From Amphiduros pacificus (taxonomy: Eukaryota; Annelida; Polychaeta; Phyllodocida; Hesionidae): 64,000 bases of DNA. Below the pieces are notes generated by a model that was not told the DNA's origin, did no database searches, and was given only the letters and a program-made list of their open reading frames with translations. Shown one piece after another: positions 47,770 through 60,323 of this stretch (its first letter is position 1; each line of letters begins with the position of its first letter). The translations under genes and the position numbers were made by a program. The DNA lies in NCBI GenBank assembly GCA_949316495.1, contig OX439012.1, forward strand, positions 25,032,666-25,096,665. The letters are read 5' to 3'.

Positions 47770-48700
47770 GAGGAAACTGTGTGTGCAGAGATATTTAAAT
47801 ATCTCTGGTATTAAATATCTCTGGTATATGGTAGCGTGAATCAAAATATGATTTGAATGCCTCTATCTAAAAAAGAAGCATTTGATGTTAATTGTAATGA
47901 AACTTTTTCGCCCAAGCCATTTTGACTTGCAGCCACGGTATATTCATGTGTAAGGACCCTGGGCAATTTATTTTCGGCATTACAGCAATACTTGAGGCAT
48001 TAGAAGAGAACTCATTTGTTATACTTTTAAAAGAAAGTTATACTTTTTAAAGAAAGTGTTTTTTTGTGGGGGGGTCTCTTATTTTTTCTTTTGTAATTTA
48101 TTTTGTTTGCTTATTTTTTTAGTATTGTTATCTTTTCCTGTCATTTTATTTTATAAAGTTGTTCACATTGACCTCAAAATCTTAATATATAACGGCATAT
48201 GATGAGGACGAATACATTTATTCTTTGAAGTCAAGTTTATGGGACTGCGTTGCCAAATTCATCGATTTGAATTGACTTGCCTGTCACTTTTCACCCACGT
48301 GGGTTATCAGCTAAATTCAGTTCTCTGATTATTGTCCGTTCAAAACGGTAATATAAACCATTCTATAGTTAAGCTACAAAAATACATTTGTGTTTTTTCG
48401 AAGCAGACTTTATAAAGGCATGAGAGTGCGTTTCAATTGTTTTCTTTTTTTAGCAGTAAATGAAAAGAACTCCGACGGCAGACATGCTGTTTTCAGACTG
48501 AGCCTCAATTCAGTGCCAATGACTTGGAAGTGGTTCGACAATGATGACCAAATACAATTTTACCGGCTTGACTAACGACAGCTTTTGAGTGATTTGATCA
48601 TTCTTGGTCATCCATTTGTATGGATGCGTGGGTCAATGGGCCACAAAGAGTGCAAATTCCTCAAATTCCAGAAAAAAAATTAAAGGAAAGTGGAGAGCTG
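47770..48700. other. Intergenic DNA upstream of the Y-box gene
   Basis: A 22-bp palindrome with core AGAGATATTTAAATATCTCT lies at about 47788-47809; a near-match occurs at 43784-43802. No gene is recognised. Confidence 0.35.
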
Positions 48701-48729
48701 TCAATCAGTGGTATCACCTGACCTACTTA

Positions 48730-48887
48730 GAATCGACCAATCAGAAGACAAGAATACACAACGTCATCAGTTTTCAACCAATGAGGTTAGAGAGTTTCCG
48801 CGTTCCCATTCGGCCATCTTAGAACAAAGCGGGCTGCAGGAAGGTCCATCGACGGGACATTTTACCATCTTTTTACCATCAAAAGCC
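48730..48887 (+). promoter_or_regulatory. Y-box gene promoter and 5' UTR
   Basis: Two CCAAT boxes (48737-48741 in GACCAATCAG and 48778-48782 in AACCAATGAGG), a CRE-like ACGTCATC at 48760 and a YY1-like GGCCATCTTAG at 48821-48831 lie just upstream of the start codon at 48888. Y-box proteins themselves were first described as CCAAT-binding (Y-box) factors, so autoregulation is conceivable but only inferred. Confidence 0.55.
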
Positions 48888-51800
48888 ATGTCCGACTCAG
48901 AAAGTAAGACCGAGGAGAAGCCGGCTGAGACGGAGAAGACCATTCTAGGTAAATTGTCCCGATCGCGCCTCAAGTCCTCATGTGATGGCACTTATAAAAT
49001 CTTGATCTACCGGCGACTGATTTCCACGCGGTCGCTGCAGACCGGATCCATGGACAACGTGCTTTTCTTTGTCCATTTTCTTCGATTCCTCCCCAAGATT
49101 TCTGCCACAATTCTAATCTTGTACTATTATTTCCATTTCTAGCAACCAAAGTCACAGGAACCGTCAAGTGGTTCAACGTAAAGAGCGGATATGGCTTCAT
49201 AAACAGGTGAGAAAGTGGAAGTATTTTTCATGGCCATTTTTTGGTAAAAGGGAAATTGAGACCCCGAATCATGAATAAACATGAGATGTCTGCCTTGGAT
49301 GTCTGGGGGGATATCCCAATACCGCTGAAATATATGCGGCAGGGAAACACCATTACCATTGGAGATAATACATTCAATCTTAATCTGAAATAAATTTCTA
49401 TGATTTGAATTGATGAATCATTGAATTTGAATGTGGAGGATTTTCTTTATGAGTCACTCGCACCGCTGGTAACTTAGGAGGACTTGGCAACTTTCAAGCT
49501 TCTGGTAGCAACAGTGCTGCCTCAAGATTTATGACTAGGCTACAGAGAAACTAAGTCTTAAATATGTGAAATATATGAATTTAATGTCCATAGTTTGTCT
49601 ATGAAAATTGAAAGTGAACTTATGATATGGACATTACAGATATATTAGGTATTAGATATTTTGGTGAAAAATATAAATTAGAGTTAAGATTATTTTTTTT
49701 ACACTTTTATTATTTAAATCATAAATTGTCTTTTTTATTGCAGAGATGACACCAAAGAAGACGTCTTTGTCCATCAAGTGAGAATTTGTTTTACATTTCT
49801 TAATTAAATTTTGCAGACACAAAAAAAATGGTTAATAAAAGTGTTTTTTTTGTAACACAGATGGTTCCTTTTTTGACAAAGATTGCCGAAAGTTCAAGCG
49901 TGCATATTTGCATATGGTTGTGCTAAAAAAATTCGTTCATATTCCAAATTGAATATTTTTAAAAGACCCATCAGTTTCCAGTGATTTAAATTTTTTTTAT
50001 CTTTCTTGTTTAAAAATTGATTCAAGATTGCAAGCTTGTACATAACTCATTACTTTAGAATGTACATTAAAGATACCTTTATAAAGAATAATGAATTCCT
50101 TGTTACCATTTGCTTATAGTTTGATTGATTACTTAAGTCAAAATTTCATTTTCATTTTCAAGACTGCCATCATCAAGAACAATCCACGCAAATATCTTCG
50201 CAGCGTGGGAGATGGCGAGAAGGTGGAGTTTGATGTCGTAGAAGGAGAGAAAGGAAATGAAGCTTCCAACGTAACTGGCCCTGAGGGTAACCCCGTCGAG
50301 GGAAGCAAGTATGCCGCCGACCGTCGCCGCTTCCGCAGCTGGTACCCGCGCGGAGGACGTGGACGTGGTGGCCCGAGGGGAAGAGGAGCACCTCGTGGTG
50401 GCGGATACGGAGGAGGAGGATACGGCTACGGATACCAGGGTCGTGGTCGGGTAAGTATTGAAGAGAACAGACCAGGTCTGTTAGGTAAAAACAGTTGTTG
50501 AAAATGGTTGCGTTTTTTTGTACCTTTCTATTATCAGAAAGTAGAGTGTTATTTTTTTGTGCAAAATTCAATTTAAGATGGCACTATATTACATTTCAGT
50601 ACAGTTAAAATATACTTTATGGGTTAAGTGCAGAATTGTCTTGGCTGTTTTTTTTTTCTGCTTGGGTGTGATATTATTTTTAGATATATAGAGAAGATTT
50701 ATCCGTTTTAGACCAAAGATGAGGGTGCATGAAGTACCACAGCCAACCGAAATATTTTGGTTTGAATTTTAAATAAAGTTTTGACTGAATAAAAAGAGAA
50801 AGAGTTTGATCGGACAATGAGTCTTTTGAAGTCCAGAAAATTGCAACCCTCATATTTGACAGTCTTCTTGTCTGCATGTTGTGAAATAATCATACTTAAA
50901 GATATCCAAGATAAAATTGTTATCATATTTAATTAGATATATTCAAGAGAAACATTTCAAAATATATTTTATAAACCAAAATAAGAAGTTTGGCAAGAGA
51001 TGGTGATTTTGAGTGATTTTACTGTTTGTTGTGTGAAAGGAAGAGATTACATAATGGTCACCCAGGACGTGGAGTAATGTGAAGAGGTTAGACCTTGCAG
51101 CATTTCAAACATCCACAAAGCTATTACTATGGACTGATGCTCTGAAAATGGCTTGCCATAAATGCTTTTAATCCTTTAATTCTTCCTCAGATACAAAATT
51201 CACACGCACTTGTAATGCTATTCCAAAATTGGCCACATCCTGGAAGGGCATGTATTTGTATTATGTACCCCCTTCCTTTGTTGTGGTACCTTTACATTTT
51301 ATGTATAATATTATAGGGTTATTACAACGGAGGTTATAGCATGTATCGCCCCAATTTTGGCAACTACTATGAATATCGGGTTTGTATACGGACTTCCATT
51401 TACTTGCGCACCATGACTTAACTGTGTTCATAACAAATCTTGACCTGGAAATCTTTGCTTCGGGAAACAAATTGATACTATAAAGCCGATGAAAAAAAGT
51501 ATACATGTTTTATTTTCCAAATACATGGCATAGTTGCTGCAGTGAGGGGGTGGTGACGTTTTCTGTCATTGTCTGTCTGTCAATTTCAATCATCTCTGAA
51601 ACTACTGGTTTTAGCTCTTGGCTATTAGTAGGTAAGTATTTTCAGATGATAAATTAAAAAAATTTTCTAACCATCTTTATTATATTTGAAAAAATCTAAT
51701 AACTTCACTGATTTGTCAAAGAGGCTATTATTTCGAAAAATATTACCAGCCAATGAAAAACAAGATAACTTGGATCAGACAAAATTATTGCCAAAAAGGC

Positions 51801-53896
51801 AATGATCAACATAGCTCTGAGGCCATTGGCCTATGTGTTTTCCTCTATTCATCTGTCTTGGAATGGATTAGACATCAAACTATAATTTAAATCACGTGAG
51901 ATAAAAGAGAGAGAAAAATGAGATGTAAATTGTCAGTATTCTTGGTGGTGTTTTGTGAATTGAAATACAGTTAAGTCATTGGTCTAATTCAAAGAGAGAG
52001 AAAACAAACAAAACGAAAATGCCCTGTGCACTGTTCGTCTAAATCTACTAATCGTCACAAAGTTTTAAACAATTTTTGACAGTTTGTTATAATATTTGTG
52101 CACAGTTTCCGAATGTAAGATAGCACCCTCATCTGTACTTGCATGCTTGGGTTCTAGCCTTTCTAGCCACTTTAATTCTATTTTCATGCCAACAATTTCA
52201 GCTTGGGAAAGACAAGGTCACTTGCTGAATTTTGTGTAGGATAATGAATATGCAATACCTCCAAACATCGAGTCAGCAAAAAACTTTGTTTTAGTTTTAT
52301 TACTTATGCTTAAATATTAATCACATGACTCCTTCAAAATTTGAGTATGTTCAAAATATAAAGTTTTATATGGTGACAAAATTTGCAGGGATTAATTTAA
52401 TTTATAGAATTAGAAATGTGTTTTGGATGCTGACTTGATGTTTGGATGAGCGATGAGAGTGTGGTCATGGGTTTGATGATATGGTGGGTTGCCTTACAGG
52501 ATGACGGAGAGGAAGGTGGACCAGAGGGTAACGGGCGTGGCCGGGCTGGAGGCAGGAGGCCTTTCTGGCGCCGCCGCCGCTACTGGGGACCCCCAGGCCG
52601 TGGTCGTGGAGGATTCCGTGGAGGGCGTGGCGGAGGACGCATCCATGACGAAGGAGAGGAGCATGACGAAGGTCAATACGAAGACGGACCTGAGGGAGAG
52701 GGAGGACAGATGCAGGACAGACGCCCACGCAGGCCTCAGTTCTACCGCCGCTACTACCGCCCCCGTCGCGGCTACTACCAGGGATACGGAGGACCCCCTG
52801 AGGGCCGCGGTCGAGGCCGTGGTCGTGGAGGACGCGGTGGCAACAGGAGGAGAACCAGGACTAAGTCTGGAGATGGAGAAGGAGACAACGCTGCCAATGG
52901 AGACAACAGGAACGAGGTACAAGATAGTAAAGATAAACAGGTCCGTAGTCGTAGTGCTTCCATTCACACTGTCTCCCTCTTATTGCAGTTTTCTTCAGTG
53001 ATGAAAGTCTTCAGGAAATAACCTGAATTCAGGTTTTTTTCTTCAAATGTGAAATACAAAATGGTCTGAACTCAGTCTGAAACATCCAAAAATGACACTT
53101 CTGAAATGGGGTATGGGTATCTTCAGGTTAATGTTTAAGGTTTTCAGGTTTTTTCCTGAATGCTGACTTTCATCATTGTTATTTTGGGTTTCTCAACTGG
53201 TCCTTGTATTTAACAGATTTTAACGTACATGCCATTTAAATCTGCTTTCTGGGAAAAGGAATTGGTATTTTTAGTATTCTCAGTTTGTGACCAAAGAATC
53301 GTTTGTGTACAAGAACAAAATGAAAATTAATGGGAAAACTTTCTTGTGTTTGGTCATGCAATTACTGTTTAAACTGACTTCATTCTCAGTTATGATATGG
53401 TTGGCTCCAAATAAATTCCAGGAAACATTTCTTCTTAGTATGACTAGAATCAATATTTTCATTTGACCATGCTATGTCAACTAGTTTCCAGATAGGATAT
53501 GCTGGGTATTTTGCCTAGTGTTCCAAGTTTGAGGTTGTCATTTTTGGCAAGGCCACTATATTGTTTGAGAAAGTTGTCAGCACAGAAAATTAAAAATTAT
53601 TGGCCTCATCAAAAATAGATAGGATTAACCCCCAGACAATACATTTGAGCTGCAAAAAGGGTTGCAACATTTTAACCAGTTGTCATGCATTGATTTTAAG
53701 GTTCTACTCATTAATGGAGCCACTATGGATGTGGCAGATTTTTTTCCCCCTGAACTGGTTACATTGACCACTGGCTCAAGGATTTTGTGTGTTATTAAGG
53801 TTGATTGCATCATGTGTTTTGCAGGAATCTGCACCAGTTAAGAGCGAGGCTCCCGCTGGCGACGCCCCCGCCGATGATGGCCAGACCTCCGTGTAG
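48888..53896 (+). CDS. YBX: Y-box/cold-shock domain protein, 332 aa
   Basis: Seven coding exons: 48888-48948, 49143-49206, 49744-49777, 50163-50450, 51317-51379, 52500-52916 and 53825-53896 (stop TAG at 53894), in phase with GT-AG borders. Short acidic N-terminus ([17 protein letters not shown]), then the cold-shock domain ([59 protein letters not shown]-type run), with RNP1 GYGFI and RNP2 VFVHQ present. The C-terminal half alternates basic RGG/Arg-Tyr clusters with acidic patches ([20 protein letters not shown]), the arrangement of YB-1, which packages mRNA and regulates translation. Exon 51317-51379 is 63 nt, Tyr-rich and frame-neutral, so it may be a cassette. Exon 6 has a second possible donor at 52940 (adds VQDSKDKQ, also in frame), which makes the tail more YB-1-like. 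One Y-box gene is the invertebrate norm, so no vertebrate paralogue number is given. Confidence 0.93.
49854..49892. mobile_element. Half-copy of the TAACAC(A/G)GATGGTTCC MITE
   Basis: Similar over ~40 bp to the left half of the element at 5967-6034. The right inverted end is missing or diverged. Confidence 0.35.
51380..52499 (+). other. Intron between Y-box exons 5 and 6
   Basis: No exon or repeat is recognised in 1.1 kb. Confidence 0.4.
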
Positions 53897-55136
53897 ATGC
53901 GTCTCCACACCATCGTTAACCCTAACATCAACCAGCCGGCTTCTGTAGAAAGCACCAGGTGGCAGTTGAATCTGCTAACATCTCAAAACTATCCCATTAA
54001 TTGGTGTTAAAAATATTAAAAACTCGTGTGTCAGTTTAATAGGCTGTTTGCCATTCATAACGTTTGCAACATGGTGAGAATTGAACAGCTTTTTGAAGAT
54101 AATTCATCATCAAGTTACACAAGTCCCCGTCAGAATTCTTTAATTCAAGATTTAAAAGGAAAGAACATGACTTAATATGTGAAAAAATATGACATAAGCA
54201 AAAACAGAGCAGAACTAAGAAAGAAAGAAGAGAACTAAGAATGAAATAATTAGATTTGATTTGTCAATTTAGAAAAGGCATGATTGGTCAAGTACCATAT
54301 CTGGGCTCAAGCTTTGGCCAATCAGCTGCCTTGTAACAACCTCCATTCTATCAGGTGTTTTGGTCAATTACATTGTGAAAGAACCATTTACAAATATTGA
54401 CATGGAAATACAGGTATTTTTTACACAGTAATATATTTAAAAGAGAATGTGAAATTTATGTTTGTTTGCTGAAAAGACACTTTTGCGTTAAGTTTTTGGC
54501 CTTAAATTTTGTAGATGATTGATTACTATCGTGTATGGTGAACAAGCAATGAGATATATATAAATTTAATGATTGTATTGCGATACGTTTATACATTTTT
54601 ACATGTTTTAAGTTTCCTGCTAAAGGTTGAATACCAAGAAGTATTTGTACACAAGCAACGCTCCTTGTTTGGATGAAGTTTCCATCTTTGACTTGCAATA
54701 AGACAGAGATCTAAACTGTGTTTTTAAAGGCCTACTTTTATACCATCCCAAAGAAAGAGCAAATAAAAAAAGACAGGCTAACACCTGTGAGCTAAGTAGA
54801 ATACCTTAACAGAGTTGTCTTTATTTCCTCTCATAATTTGAACCATTTTTTATCACTGGGACATAGTTTTCGTTTTCAGTCCAGAAAATAATTATTTTTA
54901 AATGATAAGTGGCTTTGATGCTGTTCCTTGAATGTTTTCAAGTCTCCTGGAGGAGATATTTTAAAAGACTAAACATTGATGACTGAAAAGTTTGAATAAT
55001 GGACCACTCCCCAAAATAGCCAACAGTAATCATGGACAACCCCAGGGGATATTTTCATTCTGTCTTCCCAACTTTAATCTCGTCGAATCTTAACTATTTG
55101 TAGCTGTGATGTATTTTCCATTGGGCTCTTGATTTT
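53897..55136 (+). other. Y-box 3' UTR and downstream DNA
   Basis: No coding exon. Candidate polyadenylation signal AATAAA at ~54760. The rest is AT-rich and plain. Confidence 0.4.
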
Positions 55137-55860
55137 TTAGCATGGCCCTGGGTAGGGGTGTGTAGTGAGATGGCTAGGTGTATGGGGGTTGGTAGCATGA
55201 CCCTGGGTAGGGGGGTTGGTAGGATTGCTGTGTATGGGGGGTTGGTAGCATGACCCTGGGTAGGAGTGTAGTAAGATGGCTGTGTATGGGGGTTGGTAGC
55301 ATGACCCTGGGTAGGGGGTGTAGTAAGATGGGGGTTGGTAGCATGACCCTGGGTAGGGGGTGTAGTAAGATGGCTGTGTATGGGGGTTGGTAGCATGACC
55401 CTGGGTAGGGGGTGTAGTAAGATGGGGTGTGGTAGCATGACCCTGGGTAGGGGGTGTAGTAAGATGGCTGTGTATGGGGGTTGGTAGCATGACCCTGGGT
55501 AGGGGGTGCAGTAAGATGGCTGTGTATGGGGGTTGGTAGCATGACCCTGGGTAGGGGGTGCAGTAAGATGGCTGTGTATGGGGGTTGGTAGCATGACCCT
55601 GGGTAGGGGGTGTAGTAAGATGGCTGTGTATGGGGGTTGGTAGCATGACCCTGGGTAGGGGGTGTAGTAAGATGGCTGTGTATGGGGGTTGGTAGCATGG
55701 CCCTGGGTAGGGGGTGTAGTAAGATGGCTGTGTATGGGGGTTGGTAGCATGGCCCTGGGTAGGGGGTGCAGTAAGATGGCTGTGTATGGGGGTTGGTAGC
55801 ATGGCCCTGGGTAGGGGTTGTAGTAAGATGGCTGTGTGTGGGGGTTGGTAGGATTGATGA
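55137..55860. repeat. ~52-bp G-rich minisatellite (about 14 units)
   Basis: Unit type GGGGGTTGGTAGCATGACCC, TGGGTAGGGGGTGTAGTAAG, ATGGCTGTGTAT, strongly G-rich on the plus strand and C-rich on the minus strand. Long open frames on the minus strand (up to 259 codons, Pro/His/Thr-rich) are a by-product of the repeat; no non-repetitive protein sequence flanks them. Confidence 0.85.
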
Positions 55861-55869
55861 CCCAATGTA

Positions 55870-57480
55870 GGGGTATGCCCGTCTTTGGAGAAAAGCTTTA
55901 TCACAATATCAAGCAAGGCTGCAAATAATTGTGAAAACTATCAATATTTTCAATACCTCATAAGAACACCTTGCAAATCACACACATATACAGGAGCTAT
56001 ATGTTTTCAGCTTCAAAAGTATACTTTAACTTTCCAAAATAATTGTTTTTATTTTTACATGAGATGTATGCTTAATATGTTTTCTCGGACATTGGGGGTA
56101 AAAAAGTCTCAGGATGTTTTAAAGTTTTGCAACAAAAGGTTTGCCTCTGAGAAATTGCATGGTCTTCTGAGAACCTATACTGAGGAATGAGTTATTCTTA
56201 GATGCATGGTGACAGTCCCATGGGAATGTGTGTTACACCCTGAAAGAGGCCAGGTCGGGGTGAAACAGATTATAGCAATACATTTATATATCTATTGCTA
56301 TAATTTATCTTTTTCTTGTTTGCTGATTACATTAAACAAGCTAGAACATACAATCAAACATCATGATGTTTCACCTTGTGCTGATCCCCTTCAGTACCCC
56401 ATTGTGGCTGCTGACTGAATTAAGCACATGTAGTCTGACAATTAGCCATGTGTGTTACATCCTGCCATGTTCCTCACAATGGAAAGAAAATAACCCATAC
56501 TGGACTTGCAAGGTATTCTTAATTATGAGGTATTGATATTTTGCAATATCCAAGGCCAGAATTACTGGTAATCAAATATTTCAATTCCCTTGGCAGTCAA
56601 TGGCAAAAATGGAATAACTTTGATTTATGGACATTTATTTTGGTTCATCCATTACAAAAAGGCAATAATTTATGTACATAGTTCAAATATACAAACAGCT
56701 AATTTACAGAGTATGATACTGATAACTAGCATAAAGGCCTTTCAAATTTGAATTCATACAAATAAGTTAACCAAATACATCAACTATTTGTGTATATTAT
56801 ATGTCAATCATCTGGCTCTATTAGTAGCTACTTTGACCTACATATGGCTCTATTAGTTGTCACTTTGACCTTTATCTGACTCTTCTGGAAGTCACTTTGA
56901 CCTTTATCTGGCTCTTCCGGTAGTCACTTTGACCTTTATCTGGCTCTTCTGGTAGTCACTTTGACCTACATATGGATCTTCTGGTAGTCACTTTGACCTA
57001 CATATGGTAATGCTGATTATTATGATGGTGACCTTTATGATCATACACTCATAATGTGAACAAACATGGCAATAATTTCATCCTGAAGTAACAGTAATCA
57101 GATTTACACACCAAATACCTGTTATAACATCAGTTGAATATTTCTTTTTTTCAAAATTTCTATTCCAGGCATATGCCTCACTTTTATAATCTTCACACGC
57201 TTATTTCCATCCAGGGAAGGGGGGGCAGGGAATGATGCACTCAAGCACATATATTATATACAAATTTCCTAAGAAAAGCATGGGTTTCAAATAGATAAAG
57301 GAACATACTATCATTATAATAATACGAAAACTCAAACAGGTTTTAATATTAAAAACTAAAGCCCATGATTTCTCATCCCTATGTTTTTTTATATGATGGT
57401 ACATATATATCTGGTAACAAACTATCGCACTGAACTGTGTGAATTGTCTGTGGCTTTTCACAGTTATTAATTTGGGTGCT
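55870..57480. other. Intergenic DNA with a ~32-bp minisatellite
   Basis: At 56815-57010 about six units of TGGCTCTTCTGGTAGTCACT, TTGACCTTTATC occur. No gene is recognised elsewhere in the interval. The open frame at 55885-56190 (plus) has no family signature. Confidence 0.45.
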
Positions 57481-57486
57481 GGGACA

Positions 57487-58250
57487 GGTAATTATCTTCT
57501 ACCCACGGCCTGGGCTATCCTTTTCCTGCTGTCTGTCATAGTAATCTGTCTTGGCACCAGACTTGTAATTATCTTCGGCCCACGGCCTGGGCTATCCTTT
57601 TCCTGCTGTCTGTCATAGTTATCTGTCTTGGCACCAGACTTGTAATTATCTTTGGCCCATGTCCTGAGCTATCCTTTTCCTGCTGTCTGTCATAGTTATC
57701 TGTCTTGGCACCAGACTTGTAATTATCTTTGGCCCATGTCATGAGCTATCCTTTTCCTGCTGTCTGTCATAGTTATCTGTCTTGACACCAGTCTTGTAAT
57801 TATCTTCTGTCCACAGCCTGGGCTATCCTTTTCCTGCTGTCTGTCATAGTTATCTGTCTTGGCACCAGACTTGTAATTATCTTTAGCCTACGGCCTGGGC
57901 TATCCTTTTCCTGCTGTCTGTCATAGTTATCTGTCTTGGCACCAGACTTGTAATTATCTTCAGCCTACAGCCTGGGCTATCCTTTTCCTACTGTCTGTCA
58001 AAGTTATCTGTCTTGGCACCAGACTTGTAATTATCTTTGGCCCATGTCATGAGCTATCCTTTTCCTGCTGTCTGTCATAGTTATCTGTCTTGACACCAGT
58101 CTTGTAATTATCTTCTGCCCACGGCCTGGGCTATCCTTTTCCTGCTGTCTGTCATAGTTATCTGTCTTGGTACCAGACTTGTAATTATCTTCTGCCCACG
58201 GCCTGGGCTATCCTTTTCCTGCTGTCTGTCATGGTTGTACCTCTCGGCCC
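57487..58250 (-). repeat. 77-bp minisatellite built from the last codons of the coiled-coil gene (about 10 units)
   Basis: On the minus strand each unit reads ATGACAGACAGCAGGAAAAG, GATAGCCCAGGCCGTGGGC, AGATAATTACAAGTCTGG, and CACCAAGACAGATAACT. The first unit (58250-58185) is the coding end MTDSRKRIAQAVGRR-stop of the adjacent gene; about nine more follow in its 3' region, spaced 77 bp (for example GCTATCC at 57514 and 57591). Most units keep ATG and a 15-codon frame with small changes. Confidence 0.8.
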
Positions 58251-60240
58251 TTTATCTGGACTTTTTGCTCTGTCTCCATTATAGTTTATATTCGACGTAT
58301 TCAAATTTTCCCGACTAGAACTTTGAGAGTCTTTAACACCAGAGGGCGGGCGAGGGACAGGTGTCCCCGATGACTTGGATTTCCGAAATAATGTCATTTC
58401 TTCTGACCGTGATTGGCTGTTGCTATAGTTACTCCGGCTACTGGCCGCAGATGCATTGGACACAAAACTCTTGGAACTGTCTGGTCGTGACACAGATTTG
58501 ACTTCCAAAGTTTCGCTGATTCTCCTGGGAGTTCCCACAAAATTACCTGTAACTGTCAAAACCACAATCAATGATTCAGAATGGAGAAGTTCAATTATGA
58601 ATTTTGCAGTCTTTATGGCAATTTCCTGCACATTTTAGTGGAGAAAATAATTTTTTTTAAATGTTAAGATTGAAAAAAATACACATCTCATAATATTCAG
58701 TAGAAATCTTTAAAAATTGTTTGGTCATGAAAAAGAAATAAAACATGCACACATTTTCCATCTCTCATACAAAAAAAACTTGTTATCTATTTTGAATTCT
58801 CATTTTTTTCAAAAAAAGATCTTTCATGCTTATATTTAATATTCTTAAAATTTGAAAACCATTTTCCTGCCAAAAAATCATTTCTTCAGGAGACCCCAAA
58901 ATAGCTGGATATCTTACTTCTAAATATTCAGTTCAACATAAGTTCAAATATTCAGTTCAACATAATCTGCTTCATTATGTAATTTTTTCTCAAGAGATTC
59001 AGAAACTACTATTAACTATCATTTGGCCAAAGTCAATTTTGCAAAAGAATTTTTAGGTGGTATAAAAATGATGTGTTTTCTCACCAGGTGGCCGTTTGAG
59101 CACCATGAGTTCCTCCTTGGCAGTGCTGAGAGCTTCCGTCAGCTCGAATCTCTCTTCACATTCCCGCCGCACAGTCTCTTGTAAAAATGTGATCTGAAGC
59201 CAGAAAACAGGTCAAAGTCACATCTTATGGCTGCTGTCTGAAATTCATGATGATTTGTCTTTTCAAAAAAATAAAAAATGACATTTGGTCATTTGATTTT
59301 TTCATTGTGAAATTTTATGTTCCATTTCTAAAATATGATATTCAAGGTCCTGTTGCTCTCCCCTGGGTCCCTGGTGTTTAGCTTAATTGTCTGTGTAAGT
59401 ATGAGTTGCTTGTGTTACAAGTGCATGCAATAAAAGTATGAATTGTTTCTTGTACTCATGATTGCAGTCACTTAAAATGAGTTTCCTCCCTGTTTTTATG
59501 CTGTGAGGATCCATACAGGGAATTGTGCTCAAAATTGTGCTTTTTTTGCACACTTCCCAATCCTAAAATTTCCAAGTAAACTGCATAAGTTCCACCAATT
59601 AACTTTTAAAGTCTATGAAGCAAGCAAATGTTATCAGCAAATGTGTGATAATCAACCTGTCTGCTGTCTCACCCCTTGCCACCTCACTGCACTCACATCA
59701 TTTGTATGGCTCTTATAATATATGAATATTAATGAAGAGCTGGGATTGCTCCCTGCAATCTCCCTGCGAACTTGATCTTTCAGTCCCTTGCTGTGAGGGA
59801 GGAGAGTGATACTCAGTCATTCACTTAAGCTGAGCCAGGGATAAGTGATAACCTCTCGAAGAAACAAGAAATTTATTGAGCAACCATGCTGACCAAAGTG
59901 CTAATTAAATTAGTTAATTAGAAGTGCTCCCAGGGCACATATGTATGTCCAATTTGAGACCACAATGTGAAGTTTTCAAAGGCATGTTGCTTGGAGGAAA
60001 AGTTTTTACAAATTTCATCAACTTTACAAATTTCATCAACAAGCTGATTTCATTATGGAATATCAATAAAGATGATAGAATGTCAATATGATGAAATCTG
60101 TGGACTGAATAGCTCAATCATCAGGAGGCAGCTAGAAAAATAAAAATATAAACATGGAGAACAGTGGCATGCTGATATAGTTGACCACTGTGAGAAAGCA
60201 GATTGTGAAAATTAGGAAACACTGGTTTAAAGATGATTGA

Positions 60241-60323
<83 letters not shown>

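Noticed and set aside
52465-53001. Several long overlapping frames in Y-box exon 6 on both strands
   Set aside because: Caused by GC-rich, RGG-coding sequence; only the frame continuous with the cold-shock domain is spliced in phase.
55094-55916. Long minus-strand open frames (up to 259 codons, Pro/His/Thr-rich)
   Set aside because: They lie wholly inside a ~52-bp minisatellite, are open in more than one frame, and have no non-repetitive flank or splice context, so they are repeat artefacts.
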